A DNA stretch of 13,237 nt, taken from NCBI GenBank assembly GCA_021299565.1, contig JAJTHA010000004.1, positions 1 to 13,237 on the forward strand. The letters are read 5' to 3'. Source of the DNA: Candidatus Caenarcanales bacterium. GTDB taxonomy: Bacteria; Cyanobacteriota; Vampirovibrionia; LMEP-6097. Position numbers and translations under genes: made by a program. Shown in pieces: positions 6,799 to 13,237 of this stretch (its first letter is position 1; the number at the start of each line of letters is the position of its first letter). The notes under the pieces were generated by a model that ran no database searches, was not told where the DNA came from, and worked only from the letters and a program-made list of their open reading frames with translations.

Positions 6799-7131
6799 AT
6801 GGGAATTAAAGACATGTTAAAACTAGAGATTAAAAAAAGTAGCGACCAAGTATTAGAATTAGAAGTAGGTGGCCAGCTTTTGTATAGCGATGCTGAACAC
6901 TTTAAAGAAGCGGTTTTAACACACCTTAAAGAACAAACCAAAGTCAAAGTAGATTGTGCTGATTTGGTATTTTTAGACAGTGCTGGCATGGGTTCATTTG
7001 TAAGACTTTGGAAAGAATGCAAAATGATCGGTGCGGAATTAGAGCTGTATAATGTCATAGATGATGTGCAAAGTTTACTGCGAATCGCAAGATTGCATCA
7101 GCTTACAAGAATCATATCTAAGCCAGAGTAG
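6799..7131 (+). CDS. STAS-domain anti-sigma-factor antagonist (SpoIIAA/RsbV family)
   Basis: This 110-residue protein is a single STAS domain, the size of SpoIIAA or RsbV. In partner switching, the unphosphorylated form binds an anti-sigma kinase and frees its sigma factor; phosphorylation of a conserved serine stops this. The site is Ser61 in VFLDSAGMGSFVRL (57-70). The rest of the fold is visible too: LELEVGGQLLYSDAEHFKEAV (19-39, just N-terminal) and the C-terminal helix VQSLLRIARLHQLTRI (90-105). The next gene starts 2 bases after the stop and encodes both a PP2C phosphatase and a HATPase/kinase domain, which are the expected partner activities. The protein target at the end of the pathway is not in the window. 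Confidence 0.9.
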   Translation: MGIKDMLKLEIKKSSDQVLELEVGGQLLYSDAEHFKEAVLTHLKEQTKVKVDCADLVFLDSAGMGSFVRLWKECKMIGAELELYNVIDDVQSLLRIARLHQLTRIISKPE

Positions 7132-7133
7132 AA

Positions 7134-9581
7134 ATGTCTAGTAGCAAGAATGATCTTGATAAGTTATTGGAACTTGAGAGCAAGATCAAAGAACTTGAAC
7201 TTAAACTTGAAACAGAGCGCAAATTAAACGCCGAAAAAACTGCGATCATGAAAAAGACCATCGCGGAGACAGAGGATCTAGCGAGGCACTTACAAAATAC
7301 AACTCTTGCTTTAATTCAAGAAAGACAAATAGCAAATGCAAGAGCTGAAAAAGAAAAGCTTATTAATAAATGGATTGAGAAAATCAATTCAACTTTTGAT
7401 CTTGACGCACTTTTAACTACTAGCGTTGCTGAGATAGGAGAGTTTTTGATTGTTGATAGATGTGGTTTGATTTTATTCCATAAAGAACAGATCTTTGCAG
7501 CAAGAGAACTCACTACACTTAATCATAGAAGATTAAGTGGCGACGATAAAATCAACTCTCTTGAGTCTATAGAGCCAGAAGAGCTTAAAAAAAGCAATTA
7601 CATTAGAAAGATACAAAAATCTCGTAAAAGACTCATAGAGTCTCATGTTACTGATGTTGGTGATGATAAATTCATGACCTCAGCCAAATCAATTCTAGCT
7701 TTTCCAATGGTAATCAAAAAAGAATTAGTTGGGATTTACTCTGGACAAGAATATGGTCAGGATCAAGCTCTATTTGATGAAATGATCGGGGTCTTTTATT
7801 TGCAACAATGTGATGAACATAGAGAATGGCAAGAAAAAGAAATTGATCTTTTGAAATCAATCAATATACCGCTTTCAACAGCAATAGAAAAATCTTTATT
7901 GTATCTGGATGCTCGCAAAAGAACTGAGTACGCTGAATTGCTTAATAGCTTAACTACGCAAATTAGATCTAGTTTGAATCTCAACGAGATTCTGGCACGC
8001 ACTGTAAATGAATTGGGGCTTGCTTTAAGAGCTTCAAGATGTTTTTTATATTTTGATGGTTATATCAGCGATGAATATTGCGAAGATGGAGTTCATAGCA
8101 TCGCTGAATCAACAAAATTTCTAATTTTTGATAAATACCGTTCTGACAAATCATTTAAACCTATCGCCATTGATAATTTATTAGACGAAAGATACTTTTC
8201 TAAATTAAGCGAAGAAGAACAACAAGAATTAATCAGCTCCAAAGCGGTTTCTGCACTAGCTTGTCCATTGCATTTTCAAGGGATTCTGCAAGGTTGGATA
8301 GTTTTTCATAGTTTCAAAAAAAGACAATGGTCTGGTGATGAAATAAGTTTCGTTGAAGCAGCCGGCTCACAAGTAATAGTGGCAATGACGCAATCGCGCA
8401 TGTATGAAAAGCTCAATTCCTATCAGGAAAAGCTGTCTAGAGAATTGAAACAAGCAGCCAGAGTGCAAACTTCTCTAATTGGCGGCGATGTTTTTGATGT
8501 CAATCTAGAAACTTCAGTATTTTACAAAGCTCATAGTAATGTTTCTGGGGATTTTTATTGGATAGCTGAACTTGCACCTGATACTATTGGAGTTTTGATC
8601 GGAGATGTTTCTGGTAAAGGTCCTGCTGCTGCTTTATTAACAGGCTATTTACTTGGAGAATTTAACGCTGCTGTCGCAAACTCTGCTCTAGCTTGGTTTC
8701 CAGAAAGATTAATTAGTTTTTTGTGCCAATCAATTTTATATCAAAACGCAAGTTCTGATTTTTATGCAACTGCCTGGTATGGGGTCTTTAATCTTCATAC
8801 AGGTAAATTACGCTACACAAACGCAGGTCACCTAAACCCTTATCTGATAATTAATAACCAGGTCATAGAACTCGATAAAAACAACGACTCTGGAGTACCA
8901 CTAGGTTTGATAAATCCAAAAGAAATCGAAGAAGCTTATATTGCAAAAGAGATTGATTTTCAGCAAGGCGATAAAATGTTGTTATTTACCGATGGTGTTT
9001 TAGATCAGAAAATGCCTGATGGAAATTTTGTCCCTAAGAATTGGATTCTTAAAACTCTTGAAAAAATCAAAGAAAAAGATGTCAAAGAAATTACCTTTGA
9101 ATTAAATGAAACCCTAAATAATTTGAGTGGCGCAACGCCTCTTACTGACGATAGACTAATGATCAGTCTTGAGGGTGTCTATTTTGATATTTTTGAATTT
9201 GTCGCTCAGGACAATGACAAGACCGGGGCTTTAATTGATCAGATTATCAAAGAATGTATCGAAAACGAAATGCCTAAAGAAAAACAATTGAACCTAAGAC
9301 TTGGGATAACAGAGGCTTTGAGTAACGCAGTTAGATATGGACTTAGTAAAAATCCTAGTGGCTGTATTAGACTTGGTTATAAAGTTTCTAAAAATGTTTT
9401 CAAAATGTCTATTATTGACCCTGGACCTGGATTTAATTGGCAAGTTTATAACTACACTGCCATTGAAGATGTGATGCTTGATAACGAAGGTGGGCGCGGG
9501 ATACCTTTGTTGATGGAAATCTTTAATAAAGTCACTTGGAACCATGTTGGCAATCACCTGGGCTTGTTTTATTATTGGTAG
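7134..9581 (+). CDS. GAF-GAF-PP2C (SpoIIE)-HATPase partner-switching regulator
   Basis: This 815-residue protein is cytoplasmic, with no membrane segment seen. In order it has a coiled coil (about 5-75); GAF domain 1 (about 77-260, ending at a linker helix); GAF domain 2 (about 268-415); a short coiled linker; a PP2C/SpoIIE phosphatase domain (about 450-678); and a HATPase domain of the RsbW/SpoIIAB type (about 685-815). The phosphatase metal residues are present: GDFYW near 470, GDVSGKGPAAALL near 489-501, TNAGHLNPY near 560, TDGVLDQ near 618 and the DDR motif near 673. The HATPase domain keeps the N box (EALSNAVRYG near 724), the DPGPGF box near 762 and the GGRGIPL box near 785. It would both dephosphorylate (PP2C) and phosphorylate (HATPase) the STAS protein encoded just upstream. 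The GAF domains probably sense a small ligand. Repeats follow the gene. Confidence 0.92.
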   Translation: MSSSKNDLDKLLELESKIKELELKLETERKLNAEKTAIMKKTIAETEDLARHLQNTTLALIQERQIANARAEKEKLINKWIEKINSTFDLDALLTTSVAEIGEFLIVDRCGLILFHKEQIFAARELTTLNHRRLSGDDKINSLESIEPEELKKSNYIRKIQKSRKRLIESHVTDVGDDKFMTSAKSILAFPMVIKKELVGIYSGQEYGQDQALFDEMIGVFYLQQCDEHREWQEKEIDLLKSINIPLSTAIEKSLLYLDARKRTEYAELLNSLTTQIRSSLNLNEILARTVNELGLALRASRCFLYFDGYISDEYCEDGVHSIAESTKFLIFDKYRSDKSFKPIAIDNLLDERYFSKLSEEEQQELISSKAVSALACPLHFQGILQGWIVFHSFKKRQWSGDEISFVEAAGSQVIVAMTQSRMYEKLNSYQEKLSRELKQAARVQTSLIGGDVFDVNLETSVFYKAHSNVSGDFYWIAELAPDTIGVLIGDVSGKGPAAALLTGYLLGEFNAAVANSALAWFPERLISFLCQSILYQNASSDFYATAWYGVFNLHTGKLRYTNAGHLNPYLIINNQVIELDKNNDSGVPLGLINPKEIEEAYIAKEIDFQQGDKMLLFTDGVLDQKMPDGNFVPKNWILKTLEKIKEKDVKEITFELNETLNNLSGATPLTDDRLMISLEGVYFDIFEFVAQDNDKTGALIDQIIKECIENEMPKEKQLNLRLGITEALSNAVRYGLSKNPSGCIRLGYKVSKNVFKMSIIDPGPGFNWQVYNYTAIEDVMLDNEGGRGIPLLMEIFNKVTWNHVGNHLGLFYYW

Positions 9582-9586
9582 TATTT

Positions 9587-9630
9587 CCTGGCTTCGCCAG
9601 GTTCTTGCGCTGCGCGCTGCTGTATTTTTT
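9587..9630 (+). terminator. Possible terminator after the partner-switching operon
   Basis: Two adjacent hairpins with three-base loops, CCTGGC-TTC-GCCAGG (9587-9601) and GCGC-TGC-GCGC (9607-9617), are followed by a run of six T at 9625-9630. The first hairpin starts 5 bases after the stop codon. The gap of seven bases between the second stem and the T run makes this weaker than the other terminators here. The hairpins may instead belong to the intergenic repeats, since GCGC-TGC-GCGC also occurs at 131-141. Confidence 0.4.
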
Positions 9631-9638
9631 CTGCCATT

Positions 9639-9733
9639 CGTCATCCTGAGGAGCCCGCAGGGCGACGTAAGGATCCAACTCCGCTGCAAACTTGGACCCT
9701 GACGTCGCTGCTTCGCAGCTCCTCAGGGTGACG
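9639..9733. repeat. Cloverleaf-forming intergenic repeat, family 2
   Basis: This 95-bp element has outer arms at 9639-9654 and 9718-9733 that pair over 16 bases with one T-G wobble (CGTCATCCTGAGGAGC with GCTCCTCAGGGTGACG). Inside are hairpin 1 (GCCC-GCA-GGGC, 9652-9662), a central stem (GACGTAAGGATCCAA with TTGGACCCTGACGTC, 13 of 15) and hairpin 2 (GCTGC-TTC-GCAGC). The innermost bases of the outer arms are shared with the side hairpins, so the exact fold can shift. The layout is the same as the family 1 elements although the sequence differs. Confidence 0.75.
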
Positions 9734-9744
9734 TAAAAATTAAT

Positions 9745-9832
9745 GTCATCGCGAGATTTGCGCAGCAAATCGTGGCGATCCAGTTTCATTGTGCATCGTG
9801 GACTGCCACGCCGCTATGCGGCTCGCAGTGAC
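9745..9832. repeat. Cloverleaf-forming intergenic repeat, family 1, copy B
   Basis: This 88-bp element has an outer stem GTCATCGCGAG/CTCGCAGTGAC (10 of 11 paired with one wobble) and hairpin 1 ATTTGC-GCA-GCAAAT. Its central stem is CGTGGCGATCCA/TGGACTGCCACG (11 of 12 with one wobble), and hairpin 2 is CCGC-TAT-GCGG. Compared with copy A at 255-343, hairpin 1 has changed CC to TT on one arm and GG to AA on the other, so pairing is kept. Together with the family 2 element it fills most of the 302-bp gap before murD. Confidence 0.8.
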
Positions 9833-9847
9833 TTAATGGTTTTTTAT

Positions 9848-9877
9848 TTGGCTTTTGTTAGTATTCGGTTTTATAAT
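9848..9877 (+). promoter_or_regulatory. Promoter of murD, predicted leaderless start
   Basis: A perfect TATAAT lies at 9872-9877, with TTGGCT at 9848-9853 as a partial -35 and an 18-base spacer. Only six bases separate the -10 from the ATG at 9884, so transcription should start at the A of the ATG. No Shine-Dalgarno sequence precedes the ATG, which agrees with a leaderless mRNA. Confidence 0.6.
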
Positions 9878-9883
9878 TAGACA

Positions 9884-11263
9884 ATGCTCGAAAGCATTAC
9901 AAATATAACCCTGCTCGGCTTTGCAAAAAGTACCATAGCAACAGCAAAATTTTTACTAATTAATTATCCACAAATCAAAATCAAATTCTCCGAAGCAAAA
10001 GCAAAAGAAAACTTCGACCTAAAAACAATTGAAGATTTTGAAGAACAAAAAGTAATTTTTGAATTCAGTCAGCAAACTCTAGATTTCATTATCAGCAACG
10101 CTCAAACACTAGTAATAACCAGCCCAGGCATTCCTCCCCAAAACCCAATTATCATAGGGCTCAAAGAGCAAAATATCAAAATTATCACTGACTACGATTT
10201 ATTTTGTGAGCAAATACTCAAACACCAACAAGACTATATAGCAATCACTGGCACCAACGGCAAAACTACAACTACAAGTATAGTCGCTCACATCTTAGAA
10301 AGAGAAGCTCTAGGCAATATAGGCAAACCATTTATGGAAATGTCTTTGGAAGAAAAAATAATCCAAAGCATTGAAATTAGTTCTTTTCAATTGTTTCATA
10401 GTGAATTAAGTTCTATCAAAAACAATCCACCAAAAGCTTCTATATATTTGAACTTAACTGAAGATCATCTTGATTGGCATAAAGATATGCAAGAGTATAG
10501 AGAAGCAAAAGAAAAATTATTTCAATCTTCGACAACAAAAGAAAACTTTTGGATTTTGAATTACGATGACGCAGAAGTAAGAAACTTTGGTCTTGAACAA
10601 AACTTAAACAATAAAACAAAAATTCTTTGGTTTAGTGTAGAAGACAACAACAAAAATCTTTCTGGTTATTTAGAAAAAAACATATTATATATAGATTCAA
10701 AGCCGCTCATAGACATAAATGATTTACTGATAGTGGGCAAACACAATTACTCAAATGTTTTAGCAGCTAGTCTTGCTCTCAAAGCCTCAGGAATTAGTCT
10801 AGAAGATATCCAAACTAAACTCAGAAGCTTTAAAGCACCTGAACACAGACTAGAATTCGTTAAAGAAATCAATGGTCACAAAATTTACAATGATAGTAAA
10901 GCTACTAACCCAGATTCAAGTATTAAAGCAATTGATTCCTTTGAATCTTCAATAGTAATTTTAGGTGGCAAAAATAAAAATCTAGATTTAAATGAATTTT
11001 TGAATTATGTTTCCAAAAAATGCCACGCTGTAGTCTGCATCGGGGAACTGCAAGATAGCATCTATGAACATCTGGTCAATATTGGCTATAAAAATATTTC
11101 AAAAGCAAAGGATCTAAATGAAGCTCTAGAACTATCTATTGCTTACGGCAAGGACAACACGCTACCTATAGTGCTTAGCCCGGCTAGTTCTAGTTTTGAT
11201 ATGTTCAAAAATTACGAGGATAGAGGCAAGCAGTTTAAAAGCCTTGTAGATACCAGAATCTAA
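9884..11263 (+). CDS. murD: UDP-N-acetylmuramoyl-L-alanine:D-glutamate ligase
   Basis: MurD uses ATP to add D-glutamate to UDP-MurNAc-L-alanine in the cytoplasm, the second amino-acid step of peptidoglycan precursor synthesis. Length (459 residues) is normal. The N-terminal nucleotide-sugar domain starts ITLLGFAKSTIATAKFL, a divergent form of the usual glycine-rich loop. The ATP-binding loop GTNGKTT is at 123-129. Further Mur-ligase marks are IEISSFQL, NLTEDHLDWH, the PEHRLEFV segment, YNDSKATNPDSS with the conserved lysine region, and LSPASSSFDMFKNYEDRGKQF near the C-terminus, which is typical of MurD. It is followed 18 bases later by the ftsW/rodA-type gene, a common pairing in division and cell-wall clusters. 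Confidence 0.95.
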   Translation: MLESITNITLLGFAKSTIATAKFLLINYPQIKIKFSEAKAKENFDLKTIEDFEEQKVIFEFSQQTLDFIISNAQTLVITSPGIPPQNPIIIGLKEQNIKIITDYDLFCEQILKHQQDYIAITGTNGKTTTTSIVAHILEREALGNIGKPFMEMSLEEKIIQSIEISSFQLFHSELSSIKNNPPKASIYLNLTEDHLDWHKDMQEYREAKEKLFQSSTTKENFWILNYDDAEVRNFGLEQNLNNKTKILWFSVEDNNKNLSGYLEKNILYIDSKPLIDINDLLIVGKHNYSNVLAASLALKASGISLEDIQTKLRSFKAPEHRLEFVKEINGHKIYNDSKATNPDSSIKAIDSFESSIVILGGKNKNLDLNEFLNYVSKKCHAVVCIGELQDSIYEHLVNIGYKNISKAKDLNEALELSIAYGKDNTLPIVLSPASSSFDMFKNYEDRGKQFKSLVDTRI

Positions 11264-11272
11264 AGGTATACT
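11244..11272 (+). promoter_or_regulatory. Possible internal promoter before ftsW
   Basis: TATACT at 11267-11272 is a five-of-six -10. TTGTAG at 11244-11249 matches the TTG of a -35 with an exact 17-base spacer. The predicted start falls near 11279, only two or three bases before the ATG at 11282. GGA at 11276-11278 is too close to the start to be a good ribosome binding site. The promoter overlaps the end of murD, so ftsW could be made both by read-through and from here. Confidence 0.4.
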
Positions 11273-11281
11273 CTTGGATAA

Positions 11282-12370
11282 ATGCAAGATAGACCAAGTC
11301 CTGTTGATAATTTTTTTACTCAGTTAACTTACGCGCTAATTATTTTTGGCATTTGTTTTGTTGTAAGTGCTTCTTGGAACGAATCGCAAAGATATTATGG
11401 TTCACCTTGGATTTTGATTCTTAAGCACGCTATCTCAATAACTATTGGCTGTGGCTTGATGTATCTAGTTAGTTTTATTCATGTCGGCTGGGCAAAAAAA
11501 TACGCATGGTATTTAATGGGCATCACTATTGTAGGGCTTTTGATTACTGCGAAATGGGGAATAGTGAGTGGCGGATCTAGAAGATGGTTAGATCTAGGTT
11601 TTATGAACGTGCAAATATCAGAGTTTGCAAAAGTAATGTGCCCACTAGTAATCGCTAAAGCTTGGGTAGAAAAAAAAGGATTTTGGAAAGCAGTCGCAGC
11701 TCTATTAGTCTGTGCTGGACTGGTTTTAAAACAACCAGATTTAGGAACTAGTATGATAGTCTTCACTTCTGGTTTTATCGCTTATTTTGCGGCAGGTGCT
11801 AATTTAATATTTCTAGCTCTAATTGCAACAGCAATTGTTTTTGCGGGTTGGGAGCATATTCAAAGCACTCCTTATCAAATGGAAAGAATCAGATACTGGC
11901 TAGAACCGCAACTTGATCCTCTTGGGCATGGTTATAATCTAATTCAATCAACCAAAGCAATTGCTTCAGGGGGTTTATGGGGACAGGGATTCGGGGGATC
12001 AATCCAAAAACTCGGACCTCTTCCGATTCCATATGCTGATTTTATTTTTTCTGTGATTTCTGAAGAAATTGGTTTTCTTGGCTGTATAGTTTTACTAACC
12101 GTATTTCTTGCTTGGATTCTAAGAGCTTTATATATCTCTGCTTCTTGCAAAGATCCCTTTGCCAAAATTTTTGGCTTTGCTGTGGTAGTAGCTTTTGGGC
12201 TTCAGGTTGTAATCAATATCGGTGTTGCAACAGGCATGTTTCCTATCACCGGCATCACTTTGCCGTTTATTAGTTTTGGTGGATCAAGTTTTATTAGCTC
12301 TTGTCTTATGGCAGGAATTATAATGAACATTTCACGTTTAAACAATTACGCACAGTCAGCAAATCCCTAA
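11282..12370 (+). CDS. ftsW: FtsW/RodA-type peptidoglycan glycosyltransferase (SEDS family)
   Basis: SEDS proteins polymerise lipid II into glycan strands in the cytoplasmic membrane, FtsW at the division septum and RodA in the side wall. The 362 residues are rich in hydrophobic segments and should form about ten membrane helices. Family marks are SGGSRRWLDLGF with QISEFAK (near 97-120), LKQPDLGTS (near 149-157), GHGYNLIQSTKAIASGGLWG (218-237), DFIFSVISEEIGFLG beginning at D253, and FPITGITLPFISFGGSSF near the C-terminus. D253 corresponds to the catalytic aspartate of SEDS enzymes, but the usual LPEAHTD around it reads LPIPYAD. Position next to murD favours FtsW; RodA cannot be excluded. The last 53 bases overlap kdsA on the other strand. 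Confidence 0.85.
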   Translation: MQDRPSPVDNFFTQLTYALIIFGICFVVSASWNESQRYYGSPWILILKHAISITIGCGLMYLVSFIHVGWAKKYAWYLMGITIVGLLITAKWGIVSGGSRRWLDLGFMNVQISEFAKVMCPLVIAKAWVEKKGFWKAVAALLVCAGLVLKQPDLGTSMIVFTSGFIAYFAAGANLIFLALIATAIVFAGWEHIQSTPYQMERIRYWLEPQLDPLGHGYNLIQSTKAIASGGLWGQGFGGSIQKLGPLPIPYADFIFSVISEEIGFLGCIVLLTVFLAWILRALYISASCKDPFAKIFGFAVVVAFGLQVVINIGVATGMFPITGITLPFISFGGSSFISSCLMAGIIMNISRLNNYAQSANP

Positions 12371-13157
12371 GTGCTTCATATAGTTTATCCATAACAATCA
12401 TATTAGGACCGTCTGACAAAGCCTCTTTTGGACGAGGATGTGTCTCTGCAAAAATCCCTGTAGCACCAGCTGCAACCGCTGCTCTCGCGAGTATCGGTGC
12501 GAAATGACTATTACCTAGTGATTTATCACCGCCAGCACCCGGCAATTGACAAGAGTGGGTAGCATCAAATATAGTCCTGATGCCCATTTGACGAGCTTCT
12601 TCAAACATACGCATATCAACAACAAGATTGTTATAGCCAAAACTATTTCCTCTTTCACAGATAAAAACATTTGAATTATCCGCTTCTTTGCATTTATCAA
12701 CTATATTTTTGATTTCTTTTGGGGATAGAAACTGTCCTTTTTTGATATTCAAAACTTTTTTAGTTTGAGCGGCTTCATATATCAAATCCGTTTGACGACA
12801 GAGGAAAGCCGGTATCTGCAAAATATCCAAAACCTCCGCTGCACTTTTTATTTGATCTCTTTCGTGAATATCAGAGACAAGAGCGAAACCAAAATCTTTT
12901 TTGATTTTGGACAATAATTCCAAGCCCGGTTCTAAACCTGGACCTCTAAAACCATTTATCGAGCTTCTGTTGGCCTTATCAAAACTTGCCTTAAAAACCC
13001 AAACCACTCCATCTGTTAATTTGTCTTTATTGAGCTTCTCGATAATGCTTTCAAGTTTTGTTGCAATTTCATGCAAAATAGCTTCTGATTCAATAACGCA
13101 GGGTCCCAATAAGATAGGAAAACTGCTTTTATCCATGATTTTGGCTTGAAAATCCAT
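12318..13157 (-). CDS. kdsA: 3-deoxy-D-manno-octulosonate 8-phosphate synthase
   Basis: KdsA condenses phosphoenolpyruvate and arabinose 5-phosphate to Kdo 8-phosphate, the first committed step to the Kdo of LPS inner core, in the cytoplasm. The 279 residues match the family. Motifs are GPCVIES (18-24), KASFDKANRSS (56-66), VSDIHE, QIPAFLCRQTDL, KKGQFLSPKE, ERGNSFGYNNLVVDMR, FDATHSCQLPG and ETHPRPKEALSDGPNM. Cysteine in GPC marks the metal-dependent class (class II, as in Aquifex) rather than the E. coli type, which has asparagine there. The C-terminal extension of about ten residues (RNCLNVKCSL) runs into ftsW, with a 53-bp overlap. An AGGAA sequence lies at 13161-13165, but a perfect extended -10 just upstream of it may place the transcript start at the ATG. 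Confidence 0.95.
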   Translation of the reverse strand: MDFQAKIMDKSSFPILLGPCVIESEAILHEIATKLESIIEKLNKDKLTDGVVWVFKASFDKANRSSINGFRGPGLEPGLELLSKIKKDFGFALVSDIHERDQIKSAAEVLDILQIPAFLCRQTDLIYEAAQTKKVLNIKKGQFLSPKEIKNIVDKCKEADNSNVFICERGNSFGYNNLVVDMRMFEEARQMGIRTIFDATHSCQLPGAGGDKSLGNSHFAPILARAAVAAGATGIFAETHPRPKEALSDGPNMIVMDKLYEALRDLLTVRNCLNVKCSL

Positions 13158-13165
13158 ATTTTCCT

Positions 13166-13174
13166 ATTATATCA
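13166..13174 (-). promoter_or_regulatory. Extended -10 promoter of kdsA
   Basis: On the minus strand TG-A-TATAAT (13174 to 13166) is a perfect extended -10. It ends 8 bases before the ATG at 13157. The transcript start would fall within a base or so of the ATG. The AGGAA between them would then not be transcribed unless a more distant promoter is also used. Confidence 0.55.
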
Positions 13175-13189
13175 GTCTAGATAATTGTG

Positions 13190-13195
13190 TATAAT
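13190..13195 (+). promoter_or_regulatory. -10 element for the gene starting at 13203
   Basis: TATAAT at 13190-13195 ends seven bases before the ATG at 13203. No -35 is convincing. The spacing is that of a leaderless transcript. It shares the 45-bp gap with the divergent kdsA promoter. Confidence 0.4.
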
Positions 13196-13202
13196 TATTT
13201 GG

Positions 13203-13237
13203 ATGCAAATTAGGGCTTTTAATCAAAAAGAATATGA
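13203..13237 (+). CDS. Start of an unidentified gene (partial)
   Basis: An ATG at 13203 opens a frame reading MQIRAFNQKEY to the window edge without a stop. It is preceded by TATAAT and is divergent from kdsA, which is the expected place for a new gene. Eleven residues are too few to assign a family. It has no real Shine-Dalgarno sequence (only GG next to the ATG). Confidence 0.5.
   Translation, partial: MQIRAFNQKEY

Noticed and set aside
9294..9789. Two open frames on the minus strand covering the end of the phosphatase gene and the repeats
   Set aside because: One is a shadow of the GAF-PP2C-HATPase gene. The other translates GC-rich repeat sequence. Neither has a ribosome binding site or a recognisable family.
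9639..9832. Integron attC sites or an insertion sequence
   Set aside because: The imperfect inverted repeats lack the attC core-site consensus, no integrase or transposase is encoded in the window, and no target-site duplication is clear.
12318..12370. Frameshift at the end of ftsW or kdsA as the cause of the overlap
   Set aside because: Both frames stay in family-like sequence up to or near the overlap and both protein lengths are normal, so a true overlap is the simpler reading.
12901..13149. Plus-strand open frame of about 82 codons inside kdsA
   Set aside because: It is antisense to the strongly conserved N-terminal half of KdsA and has no ribosome binding site or family features.

Overview
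The window comes from an AT-rich chromosome of a Gram-negative-type bacterium. The peptidoglycan genes murG, murD and ftsW/rodA are present. So is kdsA, which makes the Kdo sugar of lipopolysaccharide, so an outer membrane with LPS is likely. The cell-wall genes are scattered rather than in one dcw cluster, and the intergenic gaps hold GC-rich hairpin-rich repeats. The combination (SpoIIE-type partner-switching regulation, Kdo synthesis, AT-rich genes, GC-rich cruciform repeats) would fit a lineage such as Vampirovibrionia/Melainabacteria. That placement is a guess from gene style; nothing in the window proves it.

Layout. 1-428: the probable tail of an upstream gene, a strong terminator, a two-unit 70-bp tandem repeat, a cloverleaf-like repeat and a promoter. 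429-2478 (+): trhP (U32 family, tRNA hydroxylation) and pyrE. 2473-3570 (-): murG, overlapping the end of pyrE. 3616-4803 (+): a membrane fatty-acid desaturase with a coiled-coil tail, ending in a terminator shared with the stop of the next gene. 4814-6781 (-): a two-gene unit of a deaminase-type amidohydrolase and a fusion of the ApaG and HspQ/YccV domains. 6799-9581 (+): a STAS anti-sigma-factor antagonist followed by a GAF-GAF-PP2C-HATPase protein, together a nearly complete partner-switching module. 9582-9883: two cloverleaf repeats. 9884-12370 (+): murD and ftsW/rodA. 12318-13157 (-): kdsA, overlapping the end of ftsW by 53 bp. 13203-13237 (+): the start of a further gene.

How the parts work together. 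MurD, MurG and FtsW/RodA cover a cytoplasmic, a membrane-surface and a polymerising step of peptidoglycan synthesis, and KdsA feeds LPS. The desaturase would adjust membrane fluidity. The STAS/GAF/PP2C/HATPase pair would turn an unknown signal into control of an unseen target, classically a sigma factor.

The points most worth following up are: (i) the ApaG-HspQ fusion, which has the same two domains as the eukaryotic mitochondrial protein POLDIP2/PDIP38 but in reverse order; (ii) the cloverleaf repeats, which show compensatory base changes and recur in two divergent sequence families; and (iii) several genes whose -10 element lies 6-9 bases before the start codon, suggesting leaderless mRNAs.
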